This document shows positions 52,209-61,085 of a stretch of 64,000 nt of DNA, piece after piece. The notes below the pieces were generated by a model. That model searched no databases. It saw nothing but the letters and a program-made list of their open reading frames with translations, and was not told the origin of the DNA. Source of the stretch: an uncultured Bacteroidales bacterium (GTDB lineage Bacteria > Bacteroidota > Bacteroidia > Bacteroidales > UBA932); NCBI GenBank assembly GCA_944326365.1, contig CALVDR010000003.1:62001-126000 (forward strand), written 5' to 3'. The stretch's first letter is position 1; every line of letters begins with the position of its first letter. A program made the translations under genes and the position numbers.

Positions 52209-52775
52209 TCAGTTTTTCAAAGTCTTGTTCCCGTGGGAATTTATCGCATCCTCGATGGCTCGTTCCATCGCATTGTCCTCGGCGGAGGACAACTCATCTT
52301 CCCAGGTCTGGCATGGGGGTTCCTTGTCTTCCATGAATTCGGAGTATAATATCCTGTGGCGGCCTACGGCTTCGGAAAGAATGTCAAGGTATGGCTTAAG
52401 AAACGGCGTGAAAGTTCCGGCCGACTGTACGAAAGTTTCTACCGAAAACTGTATCCATTTGACGGCAGCGACAATTTTTACGGCTTTCATCTCGTACATG
52501 ATCTGTGAGGCAGCGCACTGGAGGTTGAAATAGTCTGTATTGCTATGGCTCAGGTCGAATCCCATGACTATCCTGACATAATTGCCCTCTGCAGTTTCGA
52601 GGGTGACGTTTGTTCCCTGAAACTTGAAATGAATTCTGGATACATCCGTTTCACCCTTGTCTTTTTCCTCCATCTCAGGGAAAAACCCTTCAGACTGCAT
52701 ATATCCGAATATTTCTTCCGACAGCAGATCGTTCTTGCTGCCTTTCTTTTTTTCATTTTTTCTGAACAGACCCAT
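52209..52775 (-). CDS. Hypothetical protein, possibly YbjN-like
   Basis: About 188 residues, soluble. The start MGLFRKNEKKKG at 52775 is preferred over an ATG three codons upstream. The N-terminus is basic. A beta-alpha region around 55-140 (VTLETAEGNYVRIVMGFDLS then CAASQIMYEMKAVKIV) recalls the YbjN/type III chaperone-like fold, a tentative impression. The tail is acidic. It stands alone, between the AraC remnant and the rightward HD gene. Confidence 0.6.
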   Translation of the reverse strand: MGLFRKNEKKKGSKNDLLSEEIFGYMQSEGFFPEMEEKDKGETDVSRIHFKFQGTNVTLETAEGNYVRIVMGFDLSHSNTDYFNLQCAASQIMYEMKAVKIVAAVKWIQFSVETFVQSAGTFTPFLKPYLDILSEAVGRHRILYSEFMEDKEPPCQTWEDELSSAEDNAMERAIEDAINSHGNKTLKN

Positions 52776-52937
52776 GACCGGCAATTTTTAAATTGACTCC
52801 CGACTTGAACATCCGCAATTTAACAAAGATTCCGTTCAAATCAAAAAAGCACATTCACGAAGCATGTTTTCTTTTCATGCACGCATCCTTTTATCGCATA
52901 AATCCTTCAAATGTAAACAACAATCACGGACTTTTTC

Positions 52938-52945
52938 TACTTTTG
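52938..52945 (+). promoter_or_regulatory. -7 box of the second HD gene
   Basis: TACTTTTG fits TAnnTTTG, 19 bp before the ATG at 52965. Confidence 0.5.
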
Positions 52946-52964
52946 CAAGCGCAAATCATGAAAC

Positions 52965-53639
52965 ATGTCACACAAAGGTATCAGAAAATCACTTGAGGAC
53001 TATATTTACAGCGAAATAGTCCCGAAATATGCCGCTTTCGATCCGGCACACAGGGAAGACCATGCGGAAGAAGTGATAGAAAACACTGTCAGACTGTATA
53101 ATAAGGCTCCGGAGGAAATCCGCTCATCACTTGACATTGAAATGCTTTTCACCGCTGCTGCCTGCCATGATCTGGGGAGGATAAACGGCAAGGAACGGCA
53201 TCATATCGATTCCGGAATAATCATCAGGAACGATTCCCGACTGAAAGAATGGTTCGATGATGAACAGATAGAACTGATAGCCCAGGCTGCAGAAGACCAC
53301 CGGGCTTCAAACAAGGAGGAACCGCGCAGCATGTACGGAAAAATAGTGGCTGAGGCGGACAGGCTGATAGACACGGAAACGATAATCAGGCGTACACTTC
53401 TGTACGGCATGTCCAGATACCCCGAAATGGATCCGAACGATCAGATAGACCGTGCGCTTGACCATCTGTACGACAAATACGGTGATGACGGCTATCTTCG
53501 GCTGTGGATTCCATGGAGCGACAATGCCCTGAGACTTTTCAGCCTGAGATGCCTGCTTGCAGACCATGTCAAGGCACGTGAAGAAATCGTGAGAATCTAT
53601 CACAGTTTGTCCAGCACTTCTTCAGCAGCTGAAGCATAG
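52965..53639 (+). CDS. HD-domain hydrolase
   Basis: A 224-residue protein with HD-superfamily metal ligands in HREDHAEEV, AACHDLGR and EDHRAS, then a conserved ADRLID. It is likely a cytoplasmic phosphohydrolase of unknown substrate, related to YedJ-type proteins rather than to the other HD gene in this window. The C-terminal ~70 residues are helical. Its last 40 bp overlap the 3' end of the leftward caspase-like remnant. Confidence 0.85.
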   Translation: MSHKGIRKSLEDYIYSEIVPKYAAFDPAHREDHAEEVIENTVRLYNKAPEEIRSSLDIEMLFTAAACHDLGRINGKERHHIDSGIIIRNDSRLKEWFDDEQIELIAQAAEDHRASNKEEPRSMYGKIVAEADRLIDTETIIRRTLLYGMSRYPEMDPNDQIDRALDHLYDKYGDDGYLRLWIPWSDNALRLFSLRCLLADHVKAREEIVRIYHSLSSTSSAAEA

Positions 53640-54078
53640 TATCCTCCGGAAGCCGCCACGGTCCTAAGAGCCTTGCGCGCTTTCAGTGGACGCCCCTCGC
53701 GCATCAGGAGCACGGCATCCTGATAATCTACCAGCTGGCATTCGGCCTTGTACAGTTCAAACCGGTATTGTCCGGCCTCGCCGGACAAATCGAACACAGG
53801 TTCCGGCATGGACCGGAAGGCGGTTATGAGATTCCTGGCTTCAGAGATATCATCCGCTTCCATAGCCGATATTATCTCATCTGCATGACTGTCACCTCTG
53901 GAAGTCATGGCCAGGTCAGCGACTGATATGTCAAAACCGACATCCCTGTTTCCGGAGGATACTCTCCTATCCCGACCACTATGGCAAACCGGTCTTCGCC
54001 GGCCAATGTTTTCGCGCCGATGCCTTGTGGCAGCAGCGCGAAAAACAGAAATATGGCATATAATGAGTGTTTTCCCAT
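53600..54078 (-). pseudogene. Frameshifted exported protein, possibly caspase-like remnant
   Basis: From the ATG at 54078 the frame gives a signal peptide (GKHSLYAIFLFFALLPQGIG) and RFAIVVGIGEYPPETG. That resembles the first strand of bacterial caspase-family (C14) domains, but the frame then stops after a short tail (TGA near 53930). A shifted frame starting at NRDVGFDIS continues for ~105 residues (SHADEIISAMEADDIS, AGQYRFELYKAEC, KARKALRTVAASG) to a stop at 53600. The catalytic His and Cys region is absent. So it looks like an internal deletion plus frameshift. Alternatively it is two small unrelated frames. It lies 20 bp after creD. Confidence 0.45.
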
Positions 54079-54098
54079 CCGTATATCGAATCAAAAGG

Positions 54099-55346
54099 CT
54101 AATTTACAAAATTTTCCTGTTTATTCACGTCCCTCGTAAAATACATCACTGCACACAGGATGAAGAAAAGCGCCAGGGTGCCTATCAACAGGCTTCCCGT
54201 CTCAAGAGTCAGCAGCAAATAGATGAAAGCATACAATACCGCTACGGCTCCGGCAAAAACGTATGCGGCCGAGGATTTCAGAATAGCCTTGAAATAGACT
54301 CCGAGAGCGAGGACAGTCATCATGGATGCTATCAGATAAGCTGCGGCAAATGACATGTATTCAGTGAAAGCCAGGAGCAGCAGATAAAACAGGCATAGCG
54401 ACAGACCTGTCACTATATATTGAATGATGCTGACGCTCTTCCCCGTAAGACGTTCCACGATGAATATACCCATGAAAATCAGCAGAATGACTAAAACAGA
54501 GTATTTCAATGCACGGTCCGTCTGCTGATACATGGATACCGGTACGAAGAAATCCACCCCGAACTTGTATGCATCCGAATCGCCATCATACATATTGACA
54601 TCATTGACAGACCATCTGGCTTCAAATCCATCATCGGTCACGTTTCTTTCGGCAGGGAGGAAAGCTCCGTGAAAACTCGGAGAATCATATTCCGAAACGA
54701 GCACGGCCGTAAACGCGCCTGCATTAGGCACGAAATCCAGGGTCTCCATGCCTTTTACAGTCATTTTCATGGTATAGTGCATGGGCTGGCCTGCGTTCAG
54801 TCTCGAAAGCGGTACTCTGGCGCGGAGCGAACTTCCCGATGACTCCAGGTCATAATCATGGCCGTCCATGACCAGGACGATCTTTCCATCTATTCCATTC
54901 CTGTGGCTGATGCGGAAATCCAGCCAGCACTCCCCTTTCTGACGTGCGAAAGCCACCAAGCCGGCATCAGGGATGAAGACTCCGTCAAATGCCAGTTCCG
55001 TTCTATACACAGGGATGTCATAAATGCCTCTGTGAAGCATTTCCACGGATGCGGTCCCATTGACAGTCACCTCGTCAGCGACTGCGGTTTTCAACTTTTC
55101 CTGCGACATATCGCGTTCGGCATACTCATCGTAATATCTCTCTACATACGGTACGATGATTTCCGGAGCATGGATGATCTGGTTTCCTCCCCAAGATTCC
55201 GCCACTTCCCTCTTGGCTTTGTCCGACATGTCCTCCCTTCCGGACACGGCCAGTTTCACAAATACAGACGGAATCTGCAGCCCGACTGTAACTAAGACGA
55301 TGAAAATACCTTTCACCAGCAATTTTCTTGAATCTTCCCTGTTCAT
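54099..55346 (-). CDS. creD: CreD-family inner-membrane protein
   Basis: A 415-residue CreD homologue. One N-terminal helix (LLVKGIFIVLVTVGLQIP) is followed by a large periplasmic domain (about 35-275), then five or six closely packed helices ending near the C-terminus (YSVLVILLIFMGIFIVE and later). In enterobacteria creD belongs to the CreBC envelope-stress regulon. Here no CreBC is adjacent. The start at 55346 (MNREDSRKL) is chosen to give the standard N-terminus; the frame extends upstream without family similarity. Confidence 0.88.
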   Translation of the reverse strand: MNREDSRKLLVKGIFIVLVTVGLQIPSVFVKLAVSGREDMSDKAKREVAESWGGNQIIHAPEIIVPYVERYYDEYAERDMSQEKLKTAVADEVTVNGTASVEMLHRGIYDIPVYRTELAFDGVFIPDAGLVAFARQKGECWLDFRISHRNGIDGKIVLVMDGHDYDLESSGSSLRARVPLSRLNAGQPMHYTMKMTVKGMETLDFVPNAGAFTAVLVSEYDSPSFHGAFLPAERNVTDDGFEARWSVNDVNMYDGDSDAYKFGVDFFVPVSMYQQTDRALKYSVLVILLIFMGIFIVERLTGKSVSIIQYIVTGLSLCLFYLLLLAFTEYMSFAAAYLIASMMTVLALGVYFKAILKSSAAYVFAGAVAVLYAFIYLLLTLETGSLLIGTLALFFILCAVMYFTRDVNKQENFVN

Positions 55347-55501
55347 GGTTTTCTTGTTTTCAGTTAAACTTTTCCCATTTGAATGTCCTTCCGGACAATG
55401 CAAATATGGGATTAAAGCCATGTATCGCAAAGGGTCCCGCAGTCTCATTTGTGAAATGGCGGCCGGGGTTGACGAAACCGTCTTCCGGCTTGACGAAATA
55501 A

Positions 55502-55533
55502 TTTGGGAAAGAAACGATTTTCAGATAACTTTG
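55502..55533 (+). promoter_or_regulatory. Complete -33/-7 promoter of the LytTR gene
   Basis: TTTG (55502-55505), a 20-bp spacer and TAACTTTG (55526-55533) together form the full Bacteroidota consensus, 14 bp before the ATG at 55548. Confidence 0.65.
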
Positions 55534-55547
55534 CAGACAGGATGGTC

Positions 55548-55931
55548 ATGAAGGAAGAGATGGAACTGATACTGCCGAACACCGGCACGGAAATACTCAA
55601 AGTCCGTCCGTCGGATATCGTATATATCGAAGCCGACGGGAATTACTGCACCATGCATCTGACAGGTGGATTCGAACAGCAGTTGTGGTTCAACCGGCAG
55701 AGGTTCATCTCCATCATCAGTGAGCAGATGAGAACGGAAAAGCCGGCGTTTGTAGTAGTCGGCAGAAGCTTCATAGTGAATATCTCCTATATTTACCGCA
55801 TAAATCCCGTGCAGGGCGAACTGGTGCTGTTCGACAACTTGAATCCTGCGCAGATCAGACTCCATGCATCGCAGGAGGCTTTGAACAGACTGAAAGACAT
55901 GATCGGGAGCATGAACACGATTTTGCCATGA
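55548..55931 (+). CDS. Stand-alone LytTR DNA-binding regulator
   Basis: 127 residues consisting almost entirely of a LytTR domain: VRPSDIVYIEADGNYCTMHLTGG, FISIISEQM, FVVVGRSFIVNISYIYRI and IRLHASQEALNRLKDMI. There is no receiver domain and no histidine kinase nearby, so it is likely controlled by expression or by its partner protein. The start at 55548 is set by the promoter just upstream; an ATG at 55542 is the alternative. It overlaps the next membrane-protein gene by 4 bp (ATGA). Confidence 0.85.
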   Translation: MKEEMELILPNTGTEILKVRPSDIVYIEADGNYCTMHLTGGFEQQLWFNRQRFISIISEQMRTEKPAFVVVGRSFIVNISYIYRINPVQGELVLFDNLNPAQIRLHASQEALNRLKDMIGSMNTILP

Positions 55932-56836
55932 AGAACCAGGATGAAATATTTGACGATGAAGTGACCGTCATAGGCGGTTCCGAATGGAATCCCGGAACAG
56001 GCGATCCGGGATATGTCCCTGTCGGGAAAAAATCGCATCAGGAAAGATGGAAAACCACAGCCATAGTGCTTGGTACTGTACTGGTATTGTCCGCAGTCTT
56101 TTTACTCTCACGGCATTTGCTGTATCAGAAACAATTCCTCAAATCCCGTCCGGACAGGGAAATCATTGCCCGGCTGACGGAATCTGTATCCGGGCAGCCG
56201 GGGATAAACATGAAGATCGATGACTGTCTGGACGTGAGAATGAAGATCTTTGCCATAGACGGACTGGAGGCGCATTTCGCCGACACTGTGCCTGACTGCA
56301 CGGACCGGTCGGTCTATTTCGTGACCAGAAGCGCAGACTATCGGATCAAGAATGACAGGCGGGAGATAATAGGAGATTTCATACAAGATGGGATTGTCCT
56401 GTCCCGGAGCAGATGGCGCGCCGGATTCATGGCGATAGTTGACGGACAGGCGCAGATAGGTGTGAGCCGCTCGGACAGGGTATTCAGATATGTTCTCCGA
56501 CATGACGGCTCCTTTTTCCGCCAGATGGCGCTGGTGTCATCAGGAAGCAGATGTGACGGACAATATATTCTCAGAGGCAAGGTGAGCCGCTGCGCCTATG
56601 CCAGAGACATTGACGGCAGGCTTTACTTCGTGGAAACGGTGTATCCCGAAGGACTGCAGTCATTTGCCGATGCCTTGATTGAATACGGTTTCACAGATGC
56701 TGTGTATGTCACCGGCGGAGCCCAGCCGGATCTTTTCTACCGCACTCCTGACGGAGTACCGCACGGAAGCTACACGGATGACAAGCCGCACAAACTCGTC
56801 ATCTGGACATGCCGTACACAGACTCCTGGATTATAA
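55928..56836 (+). CDS. Single-pass membrane protein with phosphodiester-glycosidase-like C-terminus
   Basis: 302 residues: a cytoplasmic N-terminus of ~40, one membrane helix (TTAIVLGTVLVLSAVFLL), then an external domain. The C-terminal half (RCAYARDIDGRLYFVETVYPE, DALIEYGFTDAVYVTGGAQP) resembles the NAGPA/DUF2233 phosphodiester glycosidase fold, with GGAQP where those proteins have GGGSS. This assignment is tentative and the altered motif may mean no activity. Translational coupling to the LytTR gene suggests a membrane sensor or anti-regulator for it. Confidence 0.6.
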   Translation: MKNQDEIFDDEVTVIGGSEWNPGTGDPGYVPVGKKSHQERWKTTAIVLGTVLVLSAVFLLSRHLLYQKQFLKSRPDREIIARLTESVSGQPGINMKIDDCLDVRMKIFAIDGLEAHFADTVPDCTDRSVYFVTRSADYRIKNDRREIIGDFIQDGIVLSRSRWRAGFMAIVDGQAQIGVSRSDRVFRYVLRHDGSFFRQMALVSSGSRCDGQYILRGKVSRCAYARDIDGRLYFVETVYPEGLQSFADALIEYGFTDAVYVTGGAQPDLFYRTPDGVPHGSYTDDKPHKLVIWTCRTQTPGL

Positions 56837-56878
56837 TCACTTTTTTCTGATTCGAAGACATATAATGAAGATTTTTTC

Positions 56879-56886
56879 TATTTTTG
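56879..56886 (+). promoter_or_regulatory. -7 box of the MFS gene
   Basis: TATTTTTG, 53 bp before the chosen ATG at 56940; it also argues against the in-frame ATG at 56865. Confidence 0.5.
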
Positions 56887-56939
56887 CGCCCCGCTTTAAA
56901 AGACAATCGCTTGCGGGAAAAGCATGGAATAGAGGAAAA

Positions 56940-58148
56940 ATGGAAAAGGATATTGTCCCGAAGGGAGAAAAGAAAGGATTGAAGGCATGGCTTCCGGTAC
57001 TGGGGCTGACATGTGCGGCCTTCATTTTCAACACGTCCGAGTTCGTGCCGATAGGACTTCTGTCGGACATTGCCGGCAGTTTCGGTATCAGCGAGTCGCA
57101 GACAGGACTGATGATCACGATTTACGCATGGGTCGTGGCTCTGGCATCGCTCCCGCTGATGCTGGTTTTCGCGAAAACGGAGAACAAGAAGCTTATGCTG
57201 TCGATCACGTCGGTTTTCGTAGTCAGCCACATATTTTCGGCAGTGGCCGGTGACTTTTACATGCTGATGATTTCCAGAGTCGGAGTAGCTTGCGCCCATG
57301 CCATTTTCTGGTCGATGGTCACCCCTTTTGCGGTACGGATAGCTCCGGAAGGGAAAAAGGCTGCTGCCCTGAGTCTGGTCGTGTGCGGTTCTTCCGTCGC
57401 GATGATTCTCGGCCTTCCTCTCGGGCGTACGATAGGCCTGTTGCTCGGATGGAGGGCCACATTCATGGTGATAGCGGTCCTGGCTGCCCTGATTCTGTTG
57501 ACGATGGCCGTACTTCTGCCGAAAACGCCGAGTGACAGCAGCATTTCGCTGAGAAAATTGCCGGCTCTCATCAAGTCCCCTGCCTTGCGGAACATATATC
57601 TGGTGACAGTGATAGCTATCACCGGACATTTCACAAGCTACAGCTACATCGAGCCGTTTTTAGGACAGGCTGCAGGACTCGGTGAGAACATGATCACCAT
57701 AGTCCTGACCCTTTTCGGAATCGTGGGACTTATATGCAGTTTCTTCTTCTCGCGAGGTTATTCAGGCCGTTCAGCCGGATATATCAGGTTTGCGGTCTGC
57801 GGACTGTGCCTGTTCATGCTCATGCTCGGGCCTGCGGCAATGAATCCGGTGACTGCCGTGACGATGTGCATACTCTGGGCTTTCGCGATCAATTTCTACA
57901 ATCTGGTTTTCCAGTCGGAAATCATCCGTTGTGCTCCCCAGGGTACGGCAGTGGCCATGTCGATATACTCAGGCATATACAATGTCGGAATCGGTGCGGG
58001 AGCCTTGATCGGCGGCTATGTCTGCTCCGGGGTGTCGGTATCCTATGTGGGATATGTCGGAGGAGTCATTGCATTCGTAGCGGTTGCAGTATGCTTCAGG
58101 TATCTTCTGCCTGCATTGGCTGTCGGGAAACCGGATATACAGGCCTGA
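56940..58148 (+). CDS. MFS exporter, sugar-efflux (SotB) type
   Basis: A 402-residue major facilitator with 12 predicted membrane helices. FNTSEFVPIGLLSDIAGSF near residues 24-42 and the helix 4-5 region GWRATFMVIAVLA resemble the SotB/YdeA-type drug or sugar exporters. The charged loop RGYSGRSAGYIRF lies between helices 8 and 9. The start at 56940 (MEKDIVPKGEKKG) is favoured by the promoter box at 56879. It is followed after 55 bp by the CobW-type gene. Substrate unknown. Confidence 0.85.
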   Translation: MEKDIVPKGEKKGLKAWLPVLGLTCAAFIFNTSEFVPIGLLSDIAGSFGISESQTGLMITIYAWVVALASLPLMLVFAKTENKKLMLSITSVFVVSHIFSAVAGDFYMLMISRVGVACAHAIFWSMVTPFAVRIAPEGKKAAALSLVVCGSSVAMILGLPLGRTIGLLLGWRATFMVIAVLAALILLTMAVLLPKTPSDSSISLRKLPALIKSPALRNIYLVTVIAITGHFTSYSYIEPFLGQAAGLGENMITIVLTLFGIVGLICSFFFSRGYSGRSAGYIRFAVCGLCLFMLMLGPAAMNPVTAVTMCILWAFAINFYNLVFQSEIIRCAPQGTAVAMSIYSGIYNVGIGAGALIGGYVCSGVSVSYVGYVGGVIAFVAVAVCFRYLLPALAVGKPDIQA

Positions 58149-58203
58149 ACGATACGGTAAATGAGATTCAAAACAGTTTCAGACAATTTGAAATTTGTCA
58201 GAT

Positions 58204-59433
58204 ATGGAAAAGAAAGACATTCCGGTCCTGCTGCTGACCGGCTATCTCGGCAGCGGAAAGACGACTCTGGTAAACAGGATTCTGGCCAACAGGAAAGGCA
58301 TACGTTTCGCGGTAATAGTCAACGATATCGGAGAAGTGAACATCGATGCCGACCTGATCCAGAAAGGCGGAGTCGTGGCACAGAAGGATGACAGTCTCGT
58401 CGCCTTGCAGAACGGCTGCATTTGCTGTACGCTGAAAGCGGATCTGGTTGAACAGGTCTTCGAACTGGTCAGATCGCAGAAGTTCGACTATATAGTCATT
58501 GAGGCGAGCGGTATCTGCGAGCCTGAACCTATAGCACAGACCATATGCAGCATACCTACATTCGGCGGAGCCTACACAAAATACGGAATATGCCGGCTGG
58601 ACTGCATAGTCACCGTGGTGGACGCCCTGAGGATGAAGGACGAATTCGCCTGCGGAGACAGGCTCGGGCGCAAGGATATCGGGGAAGAGGATATCGAGCA
58701 ACTGATCATACAGCAGATAGAGTTCTGCAACATGATTCTTCTGAACAAGGCTTCGGAAGTCAGTCCGGAAGAACTTGCCCGCATCAAGGCTATAGTCAGG
58801 ACGCTGCAGCCAGGGGCTGAAATCATCGAGTGCGACTATGCCGCCATAGATCTGGACCTGATACTCGATACCGGAAAATTCGATTTCAACAGGGCTTCAA
58901 TGTCCGCCGGCTGGATTCAGGGGATAGAAAGCAGACCGTCGGCCGAGGCTGAAGCAGAGGCACGTGGAGAGCATCATCACCATCACGATGAGCATGAACA
59001 CGGACATGGAGAGGAGCATGCGGGACACCACCATCATCACCATCATGATGAGGGAGAGGCGGAGGAATACGGTATCGGGACATTCGTCTACTATCGCCGT
59101 CCTGCATTCGACATAAACAAGTTCGACTGGTTCGTTGCGAAAAAATGGCCGGCATCGGTCATCCGTGCCAAAGGCATCTGCTATTTCAGCGACGAGAAGG
59201 AAATGTCGTACCTTTTCGAACAGGCCGGATCGCAGAAACAGCTCAGACAGGCAGGACAATGGTATGCTACGGCTCCGGCGGAAGATCTGGCGCAGCTGAT
59301 GAAATCTGATCCCGGATTCCAGAGGGACTGGGATGAGGTGTATGGTGACAGGATGCAGAAAATCGTCTTCATAGGCCAGCATATGGACAGGGAGCAGATC
59401 ACACGCGACCTGGACGAATGTCTGGAGTCATAA
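58204..59433 (+). CDS. CobW/COG0523 GTP-binding metallochaperone
   Basis: A 409-residue G3E GTPase. The P-loop is TGYLGSGKT (12-20), the metal-binding CxCC is GCICCTLKADL (C72, C74, C75), Walker B is VIEASG, and the base-recognition motif is LLNKASE. Residues 257-281 are extremely His/Asp/Glu-rich, a common metal-storage insert in zinc or nickel chaperones. The C-terminal CobW_C domain begins near 290 (FVYYRRPAFDINKFD). It probably delivers zinc to client enzymes. The ATG at 58204 is preferred over a TTG three codons upstream. Confidence 0.9.
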   Translation: MEKKDIPVLLLTGYLGSGKTTLVNRILANRKGIRFAVIVNDIGEVNIDADLIQKGGVVAQKDDSLVALQNGCICCTLKADLVEQVFELVRSQKFDYIVIEASGICEPEPIAQTICSIPTFGGAYTKYGICRLDCIVTVVDALRMKDEFACGDRLGRKDIGEEDIEQLIIQQIEFCNMILLNKASEVSPEELARIKAIVRTLQPGAEIIECDYAAIDLDLILDTGKFDFNRASMSAGWIQGIESRPSAEAEAEARGEHHHHHDEHEHGHGEEHAGHHHHHHHDEGEAEEYGIGTFVYYRRPAFDINKFDWFVAKKWPASVIRAKGICYFSDEKEMSYLFEQAGSQKQLRQAGQWYATAPAEDLAQLMKSDPGFQRDWDEVYGDRMQKIVFIGQHMDREQITRDLDECLES

Positions 59434-59449
59434 TCAAAATCATCACACT

Positions 59450-59506
59450 AACGTCAGTCCGATGAATTATCCTACTCTGTACCTGAGGTTTCGTCGAACT
59501 GACGTT
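59450..59506 (-). repeat. 57-bp inverted-repeat element, copy 2
   Basis: Reverse complement of the element at 32979-33035 with 7 mismatches in 57. The right arm TTCGTCGAACTGACGTT is identical to copy 1's right arm; the left arm has two changes. It lies 16 bp after the CobW stop, where it may act as terminator. The rest of 59507-59695 shows no gene. Confidence 0.8.
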
Positions 59507-59676
59507 TACACTAAAGACTGTTCCTTGATGGCTGCGACATAGTCATCGATAAAATATCCTCCATGTCAAGCCTTCTTATATAAATAGAAAAGTGAATACA
59601 TCTGAATCTTCTTTTCATTCTCATCTATTCTGCAAGAATGAAAATATCCTAACATAATGGATAAATACAAAACATT

Positions 59677-59695
59677 TATATACCTAAGTGCACAT
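59677..59695. repeat. 19-bp repeat left of the ADP-ribosylglycohydrolase region
   Basis: TATATACCTAAGTGCACAT; a copy with one mismatch lies at 61039-61057. The two copies bracket 59696-61038. A short CATAATGGATAA is also shared (59653-59664 and 61073-61084). Confidence 0.6.
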
Positions 59696-60024
59696 CTACA
59701 TATTGACATTAGTCCTCATAGCCAACATTATGGCTTCTCCAACCAAAGCGACATCAGCAAGGAGATAATGCCTTTTGCCTCTACATGAAATTGTAGTTCC
59801 AGCAATTTCTGCGGTTTTAAGCAGTTTCCTGCGCAGTTTGCTGTCATTAAAATAAGTTACACTACCTGTGGCAAAAGCTGTCCCTGAGGGGCTTAAATTG
59901 AAGATTATCGGGCCTGCATCTATGTCCACTCCAAACAATTACAATAACACCATACCCAGACAACCTTTGTCAGGATGAAGGCAACTATCACTGCGAGACA
60001 AATAAATAGTTTTTGGGGTCTCAT
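59696..60024 (-). pseudogene. Small membrane-anchored protein, probably frameshifted
   Basis: The ATG at 60024 opens a membrane-like N-terminus (RPQKLFICLAVIVAFILTKV) that stops after 34 residues. A shifted frame continues from about 59938 for 80 residues (FGVDIDAGPIIFNLSPSG, AEIAGTTISCRGKRHYLL) to 59696. Joining them needs one frameshift around 59935. It follows the ADP-ribosylglycohydrolase gene by 20 bp. It may instead be two chance frames. Confidence 0.35.
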
Positions 60025-60043
60025 TTTGATACTTTAGTGCGCA

Positions 60044-61000
60044 TTACATGAACTTCTCGATCAAAATATCCGTCAGTTGCCTTATCATTTCCTCGTATTC
60101 ATCTTTTCTCTTGAGATTCTGCATGTAATACTCCGGAATACCTTTCTTTCCATATTTTGCTCCCAATACAGCACAAGTCACTGCCGCGTTGGTATCTGCA
60201 TCTCCTCCTGCATTGACCACTTTCAGCATCCCCTCTTTGAAACTGTTTACATGGAACAGACACCAGATTGCGCATCCCATTGTCTTGAGAGTGTAGCCCA
60301 TTGTCTGTTCATCATCAAGTTTCAGGTCTTCAAGCTGACCGACTTTACCAGCTATTATATACATTCCAATCCTCTCGTCATATTGATACCCTATCCTGCA
60401 CAAGTCTTCAAAAGACAACTCTCTGCCATGCCACACCAGACTGTTTATTATCTCAGATATTACTACACTGGAGCCAATACATCTTGGGTCTGCATGTGTT
60501 AATCTGCATATTCTTTCAGCATTCCCAGCCGCATTCTCATTCCACAGGCCTACAACAGATGTTCTCATTACTCCTCCATTGGCTGCATTATTTCTTCCAT
60601 ACATACTGTCCCACACTATTTCAGCTGCCTTCTCAGGGTCTGATTCATAATCATACAGTCCAAGCACAGTATATGTCAGCTGCCCTATGCCCATAGGTAT
60701 TCCTCTAAACCATTCCTTGAAGTTATGGGCAACAGTTTTCGACTTTATTGCCTTGTCTGCAATAATAGCCCTTGCTATGCAGAGCATCATGTCAGTGTCA
60801 TCAGTCCAGTCTCCCTGATTCCACCTTTCTCTGTGGAAATCCTGCACTATCTGGCTGTATTCTAAAAGTCCGTCAGGATAATTATGCAACACTTCATCTC
60901 TGCTCATGAACTCAGTTCCAAGCCCAAGAGCATCCCCTATTGCCTGTCCCCACAGACAACCGGCAATCCTGTCCTTTATTTCCTCAATATCCCTTGCCAT
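60044..61000 (-). CDS. ADP-ribosylglycohydrolase-family protein
   Basis: A 318-residue DraG-like enzyme that would remove ADP-ribose from proteins or related substrates using magnesium. Metal-binding motifs are GDWTDDTDM (63-71) and GGDADTNAA (about 262-270). The opening RIAGCLWGQAIGDALG is the family signature. No ADP-ribosyltransferase is seen nearby, so the target is unknown. It is low in GC compared with the core region and bracketed by a 19-bp direct repeat, suggesting it was acquired with its downstream small gene. Confidence 0.9.
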   Translation of the reverse strand: MARDIEEIKDRIAGCLWGQAIGDALGLGTEFMSRDEVLHNYPDGLLEYSQIVQDFHRERWNQGDWTDDTDMMLCIARAIIADKAIKSKTVAHNFKEWFRGIPMGIGQLTYTVLGLYDYESDPEKAAEIVWDSMYGRNNAANGGVMRTSVVGLWNENAAGNAERICRLTHADPRCIGSSVVISEIINSLVWHGRELSFEDLCRIGYQYDERIGMYIIAGKVGQLEDLKLDDEQTMGYTLKTMGCAIWCLFHVNSFKEGMLKVVNAGGDADTNAAVTCAVLGAKYGKKGIPEYYMQNLKRKDEYEEMIRQLTDILIEKFM

Positions 61001-61038
61001 TATTCAAGTCTTGTTCAAATATCTATTAAATATAATAA

Positions 61039-61057
61039 TATATACCTAAGTGCGCAT
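61039..61057. repeat. 19-bp repeat right of the ADP-ribosylglycohydrolase region
   Basis: TATATACCTAAGTGCGCAT, the partner of 59677-59695. It sits 39 bp upstream of the ADP-ribosylglycohydrolase start, so it may hold part of its promoter. Confidence 0.6.
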
Positions 61058-61085
61058 ATCGGAATTTCATATCATAATGGATAAG

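Noticed and set aside
58972..59047. His-rich stretch in the CobW protein as an artificial tag
   Set aside because: It is internal, mixed with Asp/Glu/Gly and typical of natural metal chaperones.
59507..59650. Short minus-strand frame ending near 59510 (GYFIDDYVAAIKEQS)
   Set aside because: Only ~17 plausible codons with no start or domain; possibly a gene relic but unsupported.
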